64,000 nucleotides of DNA from Devosia soli (GCF_000970455.1 NZ_LAJG01000024.1:1-64000); one strand, 5' to 3'. Positions 16,757-26,082 are shown, counted from the stretch's first letter. A program made the numbers and translations. The notes: generated by a model from the letters alone, not told the origin.

Positions 16757-17746
16757 ATGAAGACGCATTTGCCGACACGAGCCTTTGGCCAGACGGGAAT
16801 GGAGATTACCAAGCTCGGCATCGGCGCCTGGGCCATGGGCGGCAATATGTGGGGCCCGCAGGACGATCAGGAGTCGATGGCGGCCATCCGGCATGCGATC
16901 GATAGCGGCATCAACTGGATCGACACCGCGGCTGTGTATGGCAATGGGCACTCGGAAGAGGTCATCGGCGACGCCCTGGCCGATCTTCCCGCCGATCAGC
17001 GGCCGCTCGTGTTCACCAAGGGCGGGATCGTCCGGGACGAAAATGGGCAAAACCCACGCCGCATCGGCGAGCGCAATCACCTGCGCCAGGAGTTGGAGAA
17101 TTCGCTTCGCCGGCTGAAGGTAGAGGTGATTGATCTTTACCAGATGCACTGGCCTTCCGACGACGTGCCGCTTGAAGACTATTGGGCAACGCTCCTCGAG
17201 CTCAAGAAGGAAGGCAAGGTGCGCCATGTTGGGCTTTCCAACCATGACGAGACCCAGCTTGCCCGCGCCGAGGCCATGGGCCATGTCGAGACCCTGCAGC
17301 CGCCCTTCTCGATGATCCGCCGCGACACGGCGGCAAAGATATTGCCCTGGTGCGCGGCGCATGGCACGGGCGTCATCTGCTATTCGCCGATGCAGGCAGG
17401 CCTCCTCACCGGCACCATGACAGCCGAGCGCGTCGCGGCCATGCCGGCCAATGATTGGCGCAAAGACAGCCCCGAATTTCAGGGCGAGAAGCTGACGGCA
17501 AACCTCAAACTCGCCGAGGCGCTAAAACCCATCGCGGAAAAACACGGGACCAGTGTGTCGAGCGTGGCGCTCGCCTGGTGCCACGCCTGGCCGGGGCTGA
17601 CCGCGACCATCGTCGGGGCTCGCTCACCGGCACAGGTCGATGGGTGGATCGACGCGGCGAGTCTTGAACTCGATGCGGCGGATCTTGAGGAGATTGCGCA
17701 GGTGATCGAGGCGACTGGCGCTGGGCAGGGGCCAGTGCGGGCTTAG
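16757..17746 (+). CDS. Aldo/keto reductase
   Basis: A 329-residue (alpha/beta)8-barrel NADPH-dependent oxidoreductase. The catalytic tetrad is visible: Asp in WIDTAAVYG, the Tyr four residues on, Lys in FTKGG and His in YQMHWP. GAGAGGA is placed seven bases before the ATG at 16757, which decides the start. Divergent from the zinc dehydrogenase with about 120 bases between. In sugar loci such enzymes can act as L-fucose/D-arabinose dehydrogenases or L-glyceraldehyde/lactaldehyde reductases; no single substrate can be assigned. Confidence 0.82.
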   Translation: MKTHLPTRAFGQTGMEITKLGIGAWAMGGNMWGPQDDQESMAAIRHAIDSGINWIDTAAVYGNGHSEEVIGDALADLPADQRPLVFTKGGIVRDENGQNPRRIGERNHLRQELENSLRRLKVEVIDLYQMHWPSDDVPLEDYWATLLELKKEGKVRHVGLSNHDETQLARAEAMGHVETLQPPFSMIRRDTAAKILPWCAAHGTGVICYSPMQAGLLTGTMTAERVAAMPANDWRKDSPEFQGEKLTANLKLAEALKPIAEKHGTSVSSVALAWCHAWPGLTATIVGARSPAQVDGWIDAASLELDAADLEEIAQVIEATGAGQGPVRA

Positions 17747-17783
17747 TGTCTGGTGCTTGCCAGCACCCCTGCCAGCCTCCCCC

Positions 17784-17803
17784 AAATCAAGGGGAGGTGC
17801 ACA
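17784..17803. repeat. Short CTCCCC/GGGGAG palindrome
   Basis: CCTCCCC and GGGGAGG arms flank an A-rich loop of about seven bases, directly after the aldo/keto reductase gene. The same arm sequence recurs in the palindrome clusters near 10.3 kb and 57.2 kb. It may double as a weak terminator. Confidence 0.4.
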
Positions 17804-17831
17804 TCGAGTGTTGACCACTACAGACCGTCTA

Positions 17832-17910
17832 CCGTCATTGCCGGGCTTGTCCCGGCAAACCACTCTTGGGGATGAATGGACCACCGGGACAAGCCCGGTG
17901 GTGACGGGGT
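17832..17910. repeat. REP-like repeat, copy 1
   Basis: Two palindromic arms, TTGCCGGG-CTTGT-CCCGGCAA and CCACCGGG-ACAAG-CCCGGTGG, are joined by about 20 bases. A closely similar two-hairpin unit (GTCATTGCCCGGCTTGTCC...TGGACCACCGGG) occurs at 62601-62680. It lies between convergent genes. Confidence 0.6.
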
Positions 17911-17944
17911 TGGCGTTCACGCTCGGTTGCGCGAGTGCTGGCCT

Positions 17945-19756
<1,812 letters not shown>

Positions 19757-19829
19757 GAACAATTCCGGTGGTTTCCGGCGCGATAGAGCATAGCGCCGGA
19801 CGCAGATCAACAAGGGGAGAAAGCAAAGA

Positions 19830-19862
19830 GGCCGATCAGGACGTTGAGGATCCTGATCGGCC
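19830..19862 (-). terminator. Strong hairpin between rirA and uup
   Basis: GGCCGATCAGGA and TCCTGATCGGCC form a perfect 12-base-pair stem with a nine-base loop. On the minus strand it is followed by a T-rich tract (TCTTTGCTTTC), so termination of the upstream rirA transcript is the simplest reading, though it sits 140 bases past the stop codon. Confidence 0.45.
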
Positions 19863-19970
19863 CGGGGAAGACGGCAGCAGCAAGCCCCGTCGTCATTTTG
19901 GCGCTACAGCCCACAGGCCCCACGGGGCCGCTGCACCATGGCCTCTATCAACCATGGCTAAACTTGATTG

Positions 19971-19992
19971 TCAAACTCATATTTGAGTTTGA
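19971..19992 (-). terminator. AT-rich hairpin directly after rirA
   Basis: TCAAACTCA and TGAGTTTGA form a perfect nine-base-pair stem with a four-base loop, starting ten bases past the rirA stop codon. It lacks a strong U-run, so it may stabilise the 3' end or be an operator-like palindrome rather than a true terminator. Confidence 0.4.
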
Positions 19993-20001
19993 TGGTCCGG
20001 A

Positions 20002-20493
20002 TCAGGCGGCGGCGATTTCGTTGACGATATCGCCCTCGGCGTTCGCATTGACTGCTTCGGTCGTGGTGAGGCCCAGGCGCTCGCGGATCGAGCGCTTCTT
20101 GGCAGCAAGATCGGCAATCGAATAGCCGGCCAGAACCTCGAAGAACGCGCCCAAGGCCTCGCGCAGCGCGCCATTGAGGTCGCACTCGCCAATCAGCGGG
20201 CAATCGGCGCCTTCCTCGAAACATTCGGCAAGGGCGAAGTTTTCCTCGGTGAGGCGAACCGTCTCGAGGAGGGAGATTTCTTCGGCGGGCTTGCCGAGCT
20301 TGATGCCGCCATGACGGCCGCGCACGGTCTGAAGGAGGCCATTTTCAACCAGCGGCTTGATCAGCTTGAACAGAAACAGCTCGGAAATTCCATAAGCCCG
20401 CGCCACCTCGGCCACGCGGCTGAGGCCGGGCTCGTTGACGGCGCAATAGACCAGGGTGCGGATGGCATAATTGGATTGACGAGTCAGTCTCAC
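20002..20493 (-). CDS. rirA: Iron-responsive regulator RirA (Rrf2 family)
   Basis: A 163-residue Rrf2-family winged-helix regulator. The N-terminus (RLTRQSNYAIRTLVYCA) and the recognition helix region (GISELFLFKLIKPL, then GRHGGIKLGKPAEEI) match RirA. The three cysteines that hold the iron-sulfur cluster are Cys91, Cys98 and Cys104 (ECFEEGADCPLIGEC). RirA represses iron-uptake genes when iron is sufficient. I prefer the GTG at 20493: it gives the usual RirA N-terminus and has GAAGGGA nine bases upstream. An ATG at 20547 would add 18 residues. Its likely target is the iron importer at 3.9-7.8 kb. Confidence 0.88.
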   Translation of the reverse strand: MRLTRQSNYAIRTLVYCAVNEPGLSRVAEVARAYGISELFLFKLIKPLVENGLLQTVRGRHGGIKLGKPAEEISLLETVRLTEENFALAECFEEGADCPLIGECDLNGALREALGAFFEVLAGYSIADLAAKKRSIRERLGLTTTEAVNANAEGDIVNEIAAA

Positions 20494-20562
20494 GGGCAGC
20501 AGTCCCTTCGGCTTTGGCAGCTCGGCCATGGCTAGGGCAGCAGTCATGACACAGCCCGTAAC

Positions 20563-20577
20563 TTATAACCATTCTAA
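20563..20577 (-). promoter_or_regulatory. Candidate Irr box (ICE-like) upstream of rirA
   Basis: Read on the minus strand the site is TTAGAA-TGG-TTATAA, one mismatch from a symmetrical TTAGAA-N3-TTCTAA, the core of the Irr-binding iron control element as I recall it. It lies 70 bases upstream of the GTG start. TTGACA is found just upstream on the same strand (20582-20587), so the site would overlap the promoter spacer. Confidence 0.5.
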
Positions 20578-20683
20578 AAAATGTCAATCTAATGCTGAAC
20601 GATCCGCTCATAATTAAAAGGCAAAAGGCGGGCTGGACAGAGACTTAACTTCGGAATAAGAAATTATTTGGAAGGAGACGATC

Positions 20684-20983
20684 GTGTCCAACACCGTCAC
20701 GCGCGCAATTATCAGCACGGCGGCATGCGAGACGACAGGTCTTGCAAAGGGCGACGTCGCCGCCATTTCCCAACGTATGTTCGAGTTAATCGGGGATGCG
20801 CTCAAGGCCGGCGATACCGTCAAGCTCACGGGTTTCGGCACCTTGCAGGTGCGTTCCCGCGCCGAGCGCATAGGCCGCAATCCCCGCACCGGCACGCAGC
20901 ACAAGATCACCTCGCGCCAAACGGTGATTTTCACCCCCAGCGCCAAGCTGCGCGAAGCGCTGGACAATCTTACCGGGCGGTAG
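20684..20983 (+). CDS. HU/IHF-family DNA-bending protein, IHF-alpha-like
   Basis: A 99-residue nucleoid protein of the HU/IHF fold. It has the dimerisation helices at 1-45, KLTGFGTLQVRSRAERIGRNPRTG (about 47-70) and the intercalating-loop proline within NPRTG, followed by a PSAKLREAL C-terminus. GRNPRTG is shared by IHF subunits and HU, and the helix sequence departs from typical IHF-alpha, so this may be a paralogue rather than the main ihfA. GGAAGGAG precedes the ATG. Its 3' end overlaps the convergent ROK gene by 14 bases. Confidence 0.8.
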   Translation: MSNTVTRAIISTAACETTGLAKGDVAAISQRMFELIGDALKAGDTVKLTGFGTLQVRSRAERIGRNPRTGTQHKITSRQTVIFTPSAKLREALDNLTGR

Positions 20984-22190
20984 GGCTAACCTTTTCGAGA
21001 AGGCTTCGCGAAAAATACCGGCGGTAGAGCGAAAGTTCTGCTGCGCCGAGCGCTGGCGCCAGCTTGCCAAGATGGCCGTTGACGATGCGGATATCGCGGC
21101 GCGATGGCAATTGGCGGAAATGGTGTTCGACGCGCCCGGCAAGCCGCACCGTCAGGTCCAGCGGCAGGATAGTATCGATGACCACGAGCCCGGCTTCGAC
21201 AACGGCATTGGTGTTGTAGACGACGCGCGCCAAGGCGTGAGCGCTATCCTCGATCCAGCCTTCGACGACCGGCTCCAGTGCCGGCCAATCCCAATTCTCG
21301 ATTCTGGAAAGATCAACTGCGTGCCCGGCATCGCCAAGGCGCTCCACCAGTGCCGTAACCGAGGCAATGGCATGAGCTGAACGGGGCCCTGCCGGCGTCG
21401 TATCGACGAGGATTGCCCCAAGGTCAGCTGAGTGACTGTTTAGCCCCTGCCAAAGCCGGCCCTCACCGATCAAGCCGCCGGCGATATAGGTCGACGTCAA
21501 GAGATAAATAAAACCTTCGGGCCGCGGCGATGGCTGCGCGATCAGCTCTGCCCAGCAGGCGGCGTTCCCGTCGTTATAGAGCGTGACAGGCAAGCCGGTC
21601 AGTTGTTCGAGTTCACCCGAGACATCGGCCTGGGTTGGCCCGTCCTTGCTGCCGATCCCGGACCTGAGCGGCTCTAGGGCCGAATGCACAGTCGCCGGCA
21701 GGCAGACGCCAATGTCGGAGAGCCGCGCCCGCTTATCCTTCGGCCACTCGGCGATGATCTCGGCCATCAGCCCGGCCAATTGACGCGGCAAGGCGGAAAG
21801 ATCGGCTTCCGCATAGTCGAGATGGCGCCGATCGACGACCTTGGCGTGAAGATCGATCACGAGCAATTCGGCGTGGCGCCAGCCAATTTCGACGCCGAAA
21901 GAATAAGCGCCTTCGGCATTAAGGAAGATCGGCGTTGCCGGTTGCCCCCGCCGTCCCCGCAAGACCTCGCCCCGGGTTATCAGCCCGGCCGCCTCGATGT
22001 CGTTGAGAATGGCCGACACGGTCTGCGGCGCAAGGCCTGACACTCGGGCAATTTCGGCATTGGAGAGGCCAGGATTGAAGCCGATGACCGTGAGCACCGC
22101 CCGTTCGTTGGCGCGGCGCAAACCGTGGTGCTGCATCCCCTTGGCACTACGGTCAAACAGATCAATCGTCGGTATTTCCGGTTCGCTCAC
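20970..22190 (-). CDS. ROK-family transcriptional regulator (NagC/XylR type)
   Basis: A 406-residue protein with an N-terminal winged helix (about 20-80: LSNAEIARVSGLAPQTVSAIL) and a C-terminal ROK sugar-kinase-like domain (about 95-400). The ATP-site region of true kinases is only partly conserved and the zinc-binding CxCGxxGC motif is not evident, which suits a sugar-responsive regulator. The longest frame starts at a GTG; an internal ATG 18 codons in is also possible. The upstream aldo/keto reductase gene on the same strand is separated from it by a large inverted repeat. Effector unknown. Confidence 0.8.
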   Translation of the reverse strand: MSEPEIPTIDLFDRSAKGMQHHGLRRANERAVLTVIGFNPGLSNAEIARVSGLAPQTVSAILNDIEAAGLITRGEVLRGRRGQPATPIFLNAEGAYSFGVEIGWRHAELLVIDLHAKVVDRRHLDYAEADLSALPRQLAGLMAEIIAEWPKDKRARLSDIGVCLPATVHSALEPLRSGIGSKDGPTQADVSGELEQLTGLPVTLYNDGNAACWAELIAQPSPRPEGFIYLLTSTYIAGGLIGEGRLWQGLNSHSADLGAILVDTTPAGPRSAHAIASVTALVERLGDAGHAVDLSRIENWDWPALEPVVEGWIEDSAHALARVVYNTNAVVEAGLVVIDTILPLDLTVRLAGRVEHHFRQLPSRRDIRIVNGHLGKLAPALGAAELSLYRRYFSRSLLEKVSPTAR

Positions 22191-22234
22191 GCTCGCAGGT
22201 CCATCTGGGCATTGAATTGAAGGTCGATGACCTC

Positions 22235-22334
22235 ATTCCAGACACTCAGGGGAGAAGAGTCGGGCTATGGGCCGGGTCCGAGATTCGGTTGCCACCATCA
22301 TGGCGAAGCCCGGCCATAGCGCCAAGTCTGGAAT
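22235..22334. repeat. Nested 100-base inverted repeat
   Basis: Outer arms ATTCCAGAC (22235-22243) and GTCTGGAAT (22326-22334) enclose inner arms GCTATGGGCCGGG (22264-22276) and CCCGGCCATAGC (22309-22320), plus a small CCGA/TCGG hairpin in the apical region. The nested symmetry would make a branched cruciform. It fills the gap between the ROK and aldo/keto reductase genes, both on the minus strand. A terminator, a REP/MITE-like element or an operator are all possible. Confidence 0.6.
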
Positions 22335-22353
22335 TTTGTTTATCCGTCGGGCT

Positions 22354-23298
22354 TTAGCGCGTCTCCCCTGCGAGATCGAGCCGCTCGACCGCGTGCGGAG
22401 ACAGATTCAGCCGCACGCCGCGCGCTAGACTTTTGACCTGTTCGATCGAAGTAGCCGAGGCAATCGGCGCGCTGACGCCGGGTTGCGCGATTAGCCAGGC
22501 CAGCGCGATTTCCGAAGGCGCGGCTCCTGTTTCACCGGCTATGGCGTCGAGCGCGGCGAGGATTTTGAATCCCTTGTCGTTGAGATATTTTTCCGAACCG
22601 CCGCCACGCTGGGATTTGCCGAGGTCATCCTTGGACCGGTATTTGCCGGTCAGGAAGCCCGCTGCAAGGCTATAATAGGTGATGGCGCCGACCTCGTTTT
22701 CGAGAAGGAAGGGGCGCAGCGCCTCGAACTGCTCGCGATCGTAAAGATTATAGAGCGGCTGGGTCACCTCGTAGCGCGGCAGCGACTTGACTATGGCGGT
22801 ATCTTGAGCCGCCTTCATCATCGCAGCATCGTAGTTCGAAGCGCCGATGACGCGCACTTTGCCCGCGCGGATCAGCACGTCATAGGCTTCCAGCGTTTCT
22901 TCGTGGGTGCAATCCTGCGCGGGCCAGTGACTGAAATAGAGGTCGATATAGTCCGTCTGCAGGCGCTTGAGGGAATCCTCGATGCCGGTCTTGATCGCCT
23001 CGGCCGAAAGCCCCTTCGGATCGCGGCCGGAATTGATTTTGGTAATGATGTGGACCTGCTCGCGATTGCCACGCGCCTTGAGCCACTTGCCGATGATGGT
23101 TTCACTCATCCCCGGCGGGTTGCCGGGCACCCAGTTCGGATAACCTTGTGCCGTATCGATAGCCGTGAAGCCTTCATCGACATAGGCATCGAGTATCTGA
23201 AATCCCAATTGCTCGTCCACCGTCCAACCGAAGACGTTTCCGCCAAGTACGAGCGGTTCGATGACGAGTTCACTGCGGCCGAGGGGACGACGGTTCAT
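22354..23298 (-). CDS. Aldo/keto reductase
   Basis: A 314-residue aldo/keto reductase. Catalytic residues are seen in FTAIDTAQGYPNW (Asp and Tyr), IITKIN (Lys) and LYFSHWP (His). The start at 23298 is supported by CTGGAG eight bases upstream and by homology (MNRRPLGRSELVIEPLVLG); a long in-frame upstream extension has no family similarity. It overlaps the preceding secreted-protein gene by 29 bases, so the two are probably co-transcribed. General substrate class: small aldehydes or keto compounds; unassigned. Confidence 0.84.
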   Translation of the reverse strand: MNRRPLGRSELVIEPLVLGGNVFGWTVDEQLGFQILDAYVDEGFTAIDTAQGYPNWVPGNPPGMSETIIGKWLKARGNREQVHIITKINSGRDPKGLSAEAIKTGIEDSLKRLQTDYIDLYFSHWPAQDCTHEETLEAYDVLIRAGKVRVIGASNYDAAMMKAAQDTAIVKSLPRYEVTQPLYNLYDREQFEALRPFLLENEVGAITYYSLAAGFLTGKYRSKDDLGKSQRGGGSEKYLNDKGFKILAALDAIAGETGAAPSEIALAWLIAQPGVSAPIASATSIEQVKSLARGVRLNLSPHAVERLDLAGETR

Positions 23299-23830
23299 GG
23301 TTCTGCTCCAGCTCTTGCGGTGCCTCATCAACGCCTGAAACCGGATTTTGTTCGTCCTCGGGAACCCGCGGTGCGCACCAATAGAGCGCCTCGTCGATTG
23401 TCCGCATGGATCCGGAAAGGTCGATAAAGGCAAAAGGTGCGTACTCGTCCTCGCCATGGCGCAGATAAATGAAAGTGCCGTACCGGAGACGATCGAGCAG
23501 GAAGGCTGCATCATCGACAAATCGGGCGCCATAGGGCCCATCCGATGGCACGGCGAGGGCGGTTTTGTTTTCGCGATCGAGCGTCATCTGCCAGGCGCCC
23601 GCATCCCCGCTGAACCGGCTCGAATGAACATGAACGCCGATGGTGAAATCGTCCTCGCAGCGAACGGCCAGACAGGTAAAAACCTCCGGCGTTGCATCAC
23701 GCGCGCACCCGAGCGCCGCACGATCGCCCTCCCCGGGCAGGGGCGAAAATTGCCAGCCGGGCACTTGCGCCATGGCCGGTTCAGATGAAAGAACAAGGGC
23801 GATCAGGCCCGCGGCTCGATAAGATCCCAT
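23270..23830 (-). CDS. Small secreted protein of unknown function
   Basis: A 186-residue protein I do not recognise. It begins with a Sec signal peptide (MGSYRAAGLIALVLSSEPAMAQ, cleavage near residue 22). The mature part contains four well-spaced cysteines (in LGCARD, FTCLAV, VRCEDD and YWCAPR), which would allow two disulfides in the periplasm. The C-terminal 40 residues are acidic and proline-rich. GGAAAC precedes the ATG. It overlaps the VOC gene upstream by 28 bases and the aldo/keto reductase downstream by 29, suggesting a three-gene unit. Composition matches the neighbours, supporting a real gene. Confidence 0.6.
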   Translation of the reverse strand: MGSYRAAGLIALVLSSEPAMAQVPGWQFSPLPGEGDRAALGCARDATPEVFTCLAVRCEDDFTIGVHVHSSRFSGDAGAWQMTLDRENKTALAVPSDGPYGARFVDDAAFLLDRLRYGTFIYLRHGEDEYAPFAFIDLSGSMRTIDEALYWCAPRVPEDEQNPVSGVDEAPQELEQNHEPSSPRPQ

Positions 23831-24189
23831 TTGTTTCCATAAAGGTCTTCGAACACGGCGACCGAGCCATAGGCTTCGTGCCGCGGCGCCTCGATAAATC
23901 TAACGCCGTCTTCGACCATCCTGAGGTGGTCGCGCGCAAAATCGTCGGTTTCGAGAAAAAGCATGACCCGTCCGCCTGCCTGCCGGCCGACGGCCGCCCT
24001 TTGCTCTTCGCCATCGGCCTGAGCGAGCAGCAGGCGCGCGCCGCTTCCGCCCGGCGGCGCGACCAGCACCCACCGCTTGCCAGCCCCGAGCGGGATATCG
24101 GCGACAAGAGCAAAGCCGAGCTTGTCGCAATAAAAGCGGATGGCGTCGTCGTAGTCGGCGACCAGCAGCGAAATGGTGGCGATCTTCAT
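23803..24189 (-). CDS. VOC-family (glyoxalase/bleomycin-resistance fold) protein
   Basis: A 128-residue single VOC module. The opening strand MKIATISLLVADYDDAIRFY and the later YDDAIRFYCDKLGF segment are typical of glyoxalase-fold proteins, with a closing EDLYGNKWDLIEP motif near the C-terminus. It may bind a metal and act on a small metabolite, or be a binding protein. The start is uncertain: ATG codons at 24189 and 24195 are both plausible and neither has a clear ribosome-binding site. First gene of a run with the secreted protein and aldo/keto reductase. Confidence 0.78.
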   Translation of the reverse strand: MKIATISLLVADYDDAIRFYCDKLGFALVADIPLGAGKRWVLVAPPGGSGARLLLAQADGEEQRAAVGRQAGGRVMLFLETDDFARDHLRMVEDGVRFIEAPRHEAYGSVAVFEDLYGNKWDLIEPRA

Positions 24190-24304
24190 TGTCATTTCGC
24201 TATCGACCACCGGCGCCACGAGACGGTCAAGCCCCGGCATGCGAGCCGAACGGATTTAAAACCTTCCGTCCAATCTTGTGGAAAGGCTTTTGCCCGTCAC
24301 AAGA

Positions 24305-24320
24305 TTGACCAAATGGTCAA
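24305..24320. promoter_or_regulatory. Perfect 16-base operator-like palindrome upstream of the peptide importer
   Basis: TTGACCA-AA-TGGTCAA is a perfect inverted repeat that matches the TTGACCA-N2-TGGTCAA form recognised by RutR-type TetR regulators. A plus-strand TTGACC box (24322-24327) begins two bases after it, so the site abuts a likely -35 region of the importer operon. The divergent VOC gene starts 116 bases to the left and could share control. Confidence 0.6.
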
Positions 24321-24419
24321 CTTGACCCATTGCGCTTCCTAAAAAACTAGGCTTTGGTGTCGCCCAAGCCTCCGGACGGGAACGCCGGAGAGCATGAATT
24401 ACTTCGGGAGACAACAATC

Positions 24420-26015
24420 ATGAAATTGATGAAAGCCCTGATGGCTGCGACTGCGATGGTGGCTTTGGCCGCCGGCGCCGCCCAGGCCAAGCAGCTGGTT
24501 TACTGCTCGGAAGCCTCGCCGGCTCACTTCGATCCGGGCCCGGTCACCGGCGGCAACGACTTCGACGCTTCCGCGCACACCATCTTCGAACGCCTGGTCG
24601 AGTTCGCTCCCGGCTCCACCGAAGTCATTCCTGCCCTTGCTGAAAGCTGGGAAATTTCGGAAGACGGCAAGGAATATACGTTCCATCTCCGTCCGGGCGT
24701 GAAATTCCACACCCAGCCCTACTTTACCCCCACGCGCGACCTCAACGCTGACGACGTGATCTTCTCGTTCGAGCGTCAGTGGAAGGACGACAATCCGTGG
24801 CATAACTACCTTGAAGGCATGACCTGGGATTACTTCCAGGGCATGGACATGCCTAAGTATCTCTCTTCGATCGAGAAGGTCGATGACCTGACCGTCAAGA
24901 TCACCCTGACCGAACCGAATGCGCCGATGCTGGCAAACCTTGCCATGCAGTTCGCCTCGATCGTGTCGAAGGAATATGCAGACCAGCTCGAAGCCTCGGG
25001 TGATCTGGCTGCCTTCTCGACCCAGCCGATCGGCACAGGTCCGTTCCAGTTCGTCGATTATCAGCTCGACACTGTCATCCGCTATTCCGCTTTCCCCGAC
25101 TACTGGGACGGCAAGCAGCCGATCGATGACCTGATCTTCGCCATCACCACCGATGCTTCGGTGCGCGCCCAGCGTCTTCTCGCTGGCGAATGCGATATCA
25201 TGCCCTACCCGGCTCCGGCCGATCTCGAAGCCCTCAAGGCTGACGAGAACCTGACTGTGCAGGAGCAGGAAGGCCTCAATATCGGCTACATCTCCTACAA
25301 CACCACCGAAGCGCCGTTCGACAATCCGGAGGTCCGCAAGGCCCTGACCATGGCGATCGACAAGGCCGCCATCATCGAAGCCGTCTACCAGGGCGCCGGC
25401 CAGGATGCGAAAAACCTGATCCCGCCGACCATGTGGTCCTATGACGATGCCATTCCGGCCGACGTCTACGATCCGGAAAAGGCTAAGGAGATGCTGGAAG
25501 CTGCCGGCGTCACCAACTTGACGACCGACCTCTGGGCGATCCCGGTCTCGCGTCCCTACAACCCGAACGGCCAGCGCGTTGCCGAACTGATCCAGGCTGA
25601 CTGGGCCAAGGTCGGCGTCACCGCCAATATCGTGACCTACGAATGGACCGAATATCGCGAGCGCGGCAAGCAGGCCGATCGCAAGGGCCCGTTCATGATC
25701 GGCTGGACCGGCGACAATGGCGATCCGGACAACTTCTTCGCTACCCTCTTCTCCTGCTCGGCCATCGGCGTTTCGAACTATTCGAGCTGGTGCAATGACG
25801 ACTTCGAAGCGGCGATCTCCGCTGCCAAGACGACGTCGGACCAGGCTGAACGTACCGAGCTCTACACCAAGGCCCAGGAAATCTTCAAAGCTGAAGAGCC
25901 TGCGATCACCCTGGCCCACAGCCGCGTGTTCATGCCGATGAAGAAGACCGTGCTCAACTATGTCATGAGCCCGCTCGGCAGCCACTCCTTCAAGGGCGTG
26001 GACGTCCAGGAGTAA
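24420..26015 (+). CDS. Peptide ABC transporter substrate-binding protein (DppA type, SBP family 5)
   Basis: A 531-residue periplasmic protein. A signal peptide (MKLMKALMAATAMVALAAGA, cleavage near AQA-KQ) is followed by a family-5 solute-binding fold with LVYCSEASPAHFDPGP near the mature start, TFHLRPGVKFH near 93-103 and TEAPFDNPEVRKALTMAIDK near 300. A pair of cysteines late in the protein (FSCSAIG, SSWCND) matches the DppA disulfide region. CGGGAG nine bases upstream selects the ATG at 24420. It binds di/tripeptides or related nickel/heme compounds and feeds the downstream permeases. Confidence 0.88.
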   Translation: MKLMKALMAATAMVALAAGAAQAKQLVYCSEASPAHFDPGPVTGGNDFDASAHTIFERLVEFAPGSTEVIPALAESWEISEDGKEYTFHLRPGVKFHTQPYFTPTRDLNADDVIFSFERQWKDDNPWHNYLEGMTWDYFQGMDMPKYLSSIEKVDDLTVKITLTEPNAPMLANLAMQFASIVSKEYADQLEASGDLAAFSTQPIGTGPFQFVDYQLDTVIRYSAFPDYWDGKQPIDDLIFAITTDASVRAQRLLAGECDIMPYPAPADLEALKADENLTVQEQEGLNIGYISYNTTEAPFDNPEVRKALTMAIDKAAIIEAVYQGAGQDAKNLIPPTMWSYDDAIPADVYDPEKAKEMLEAAGVTNLTTDLWAIPVSRPYNPNGQRVAELIQADWAKVGVTANIVTYEWTEYRERGKQADRKGPFMIGWTGDNGDPDNFFATLFSCSAIGVSNYSSWCNDDFEAAISAAKTTSDQAERTELYTKAQEIFKAEEPAITLAHSRVFMPMKKTVLNYVMSPLGSHSFKGVDVQE

Positions 26016-26060
26016 AGGCCAGGCCTTTCTCACGATCAGGAGCCTCGGTCCGGCAGACGC

Positions 26061-26082
26061 CGGAGCGGGGCTCCGCCTTTTA
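26061..26082 (+). terminator. Attenuator-like hairpin between binding protein and permease
   Basis: CGGAGC-GGG-GCTCCG (26061-26075) is followed by CCTTTTAA. A short GC hairpin with a T-run between the substrate-binding-protein gene and the first permease is a common way of producing more binding protein than channel. Confidence 0.5.
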
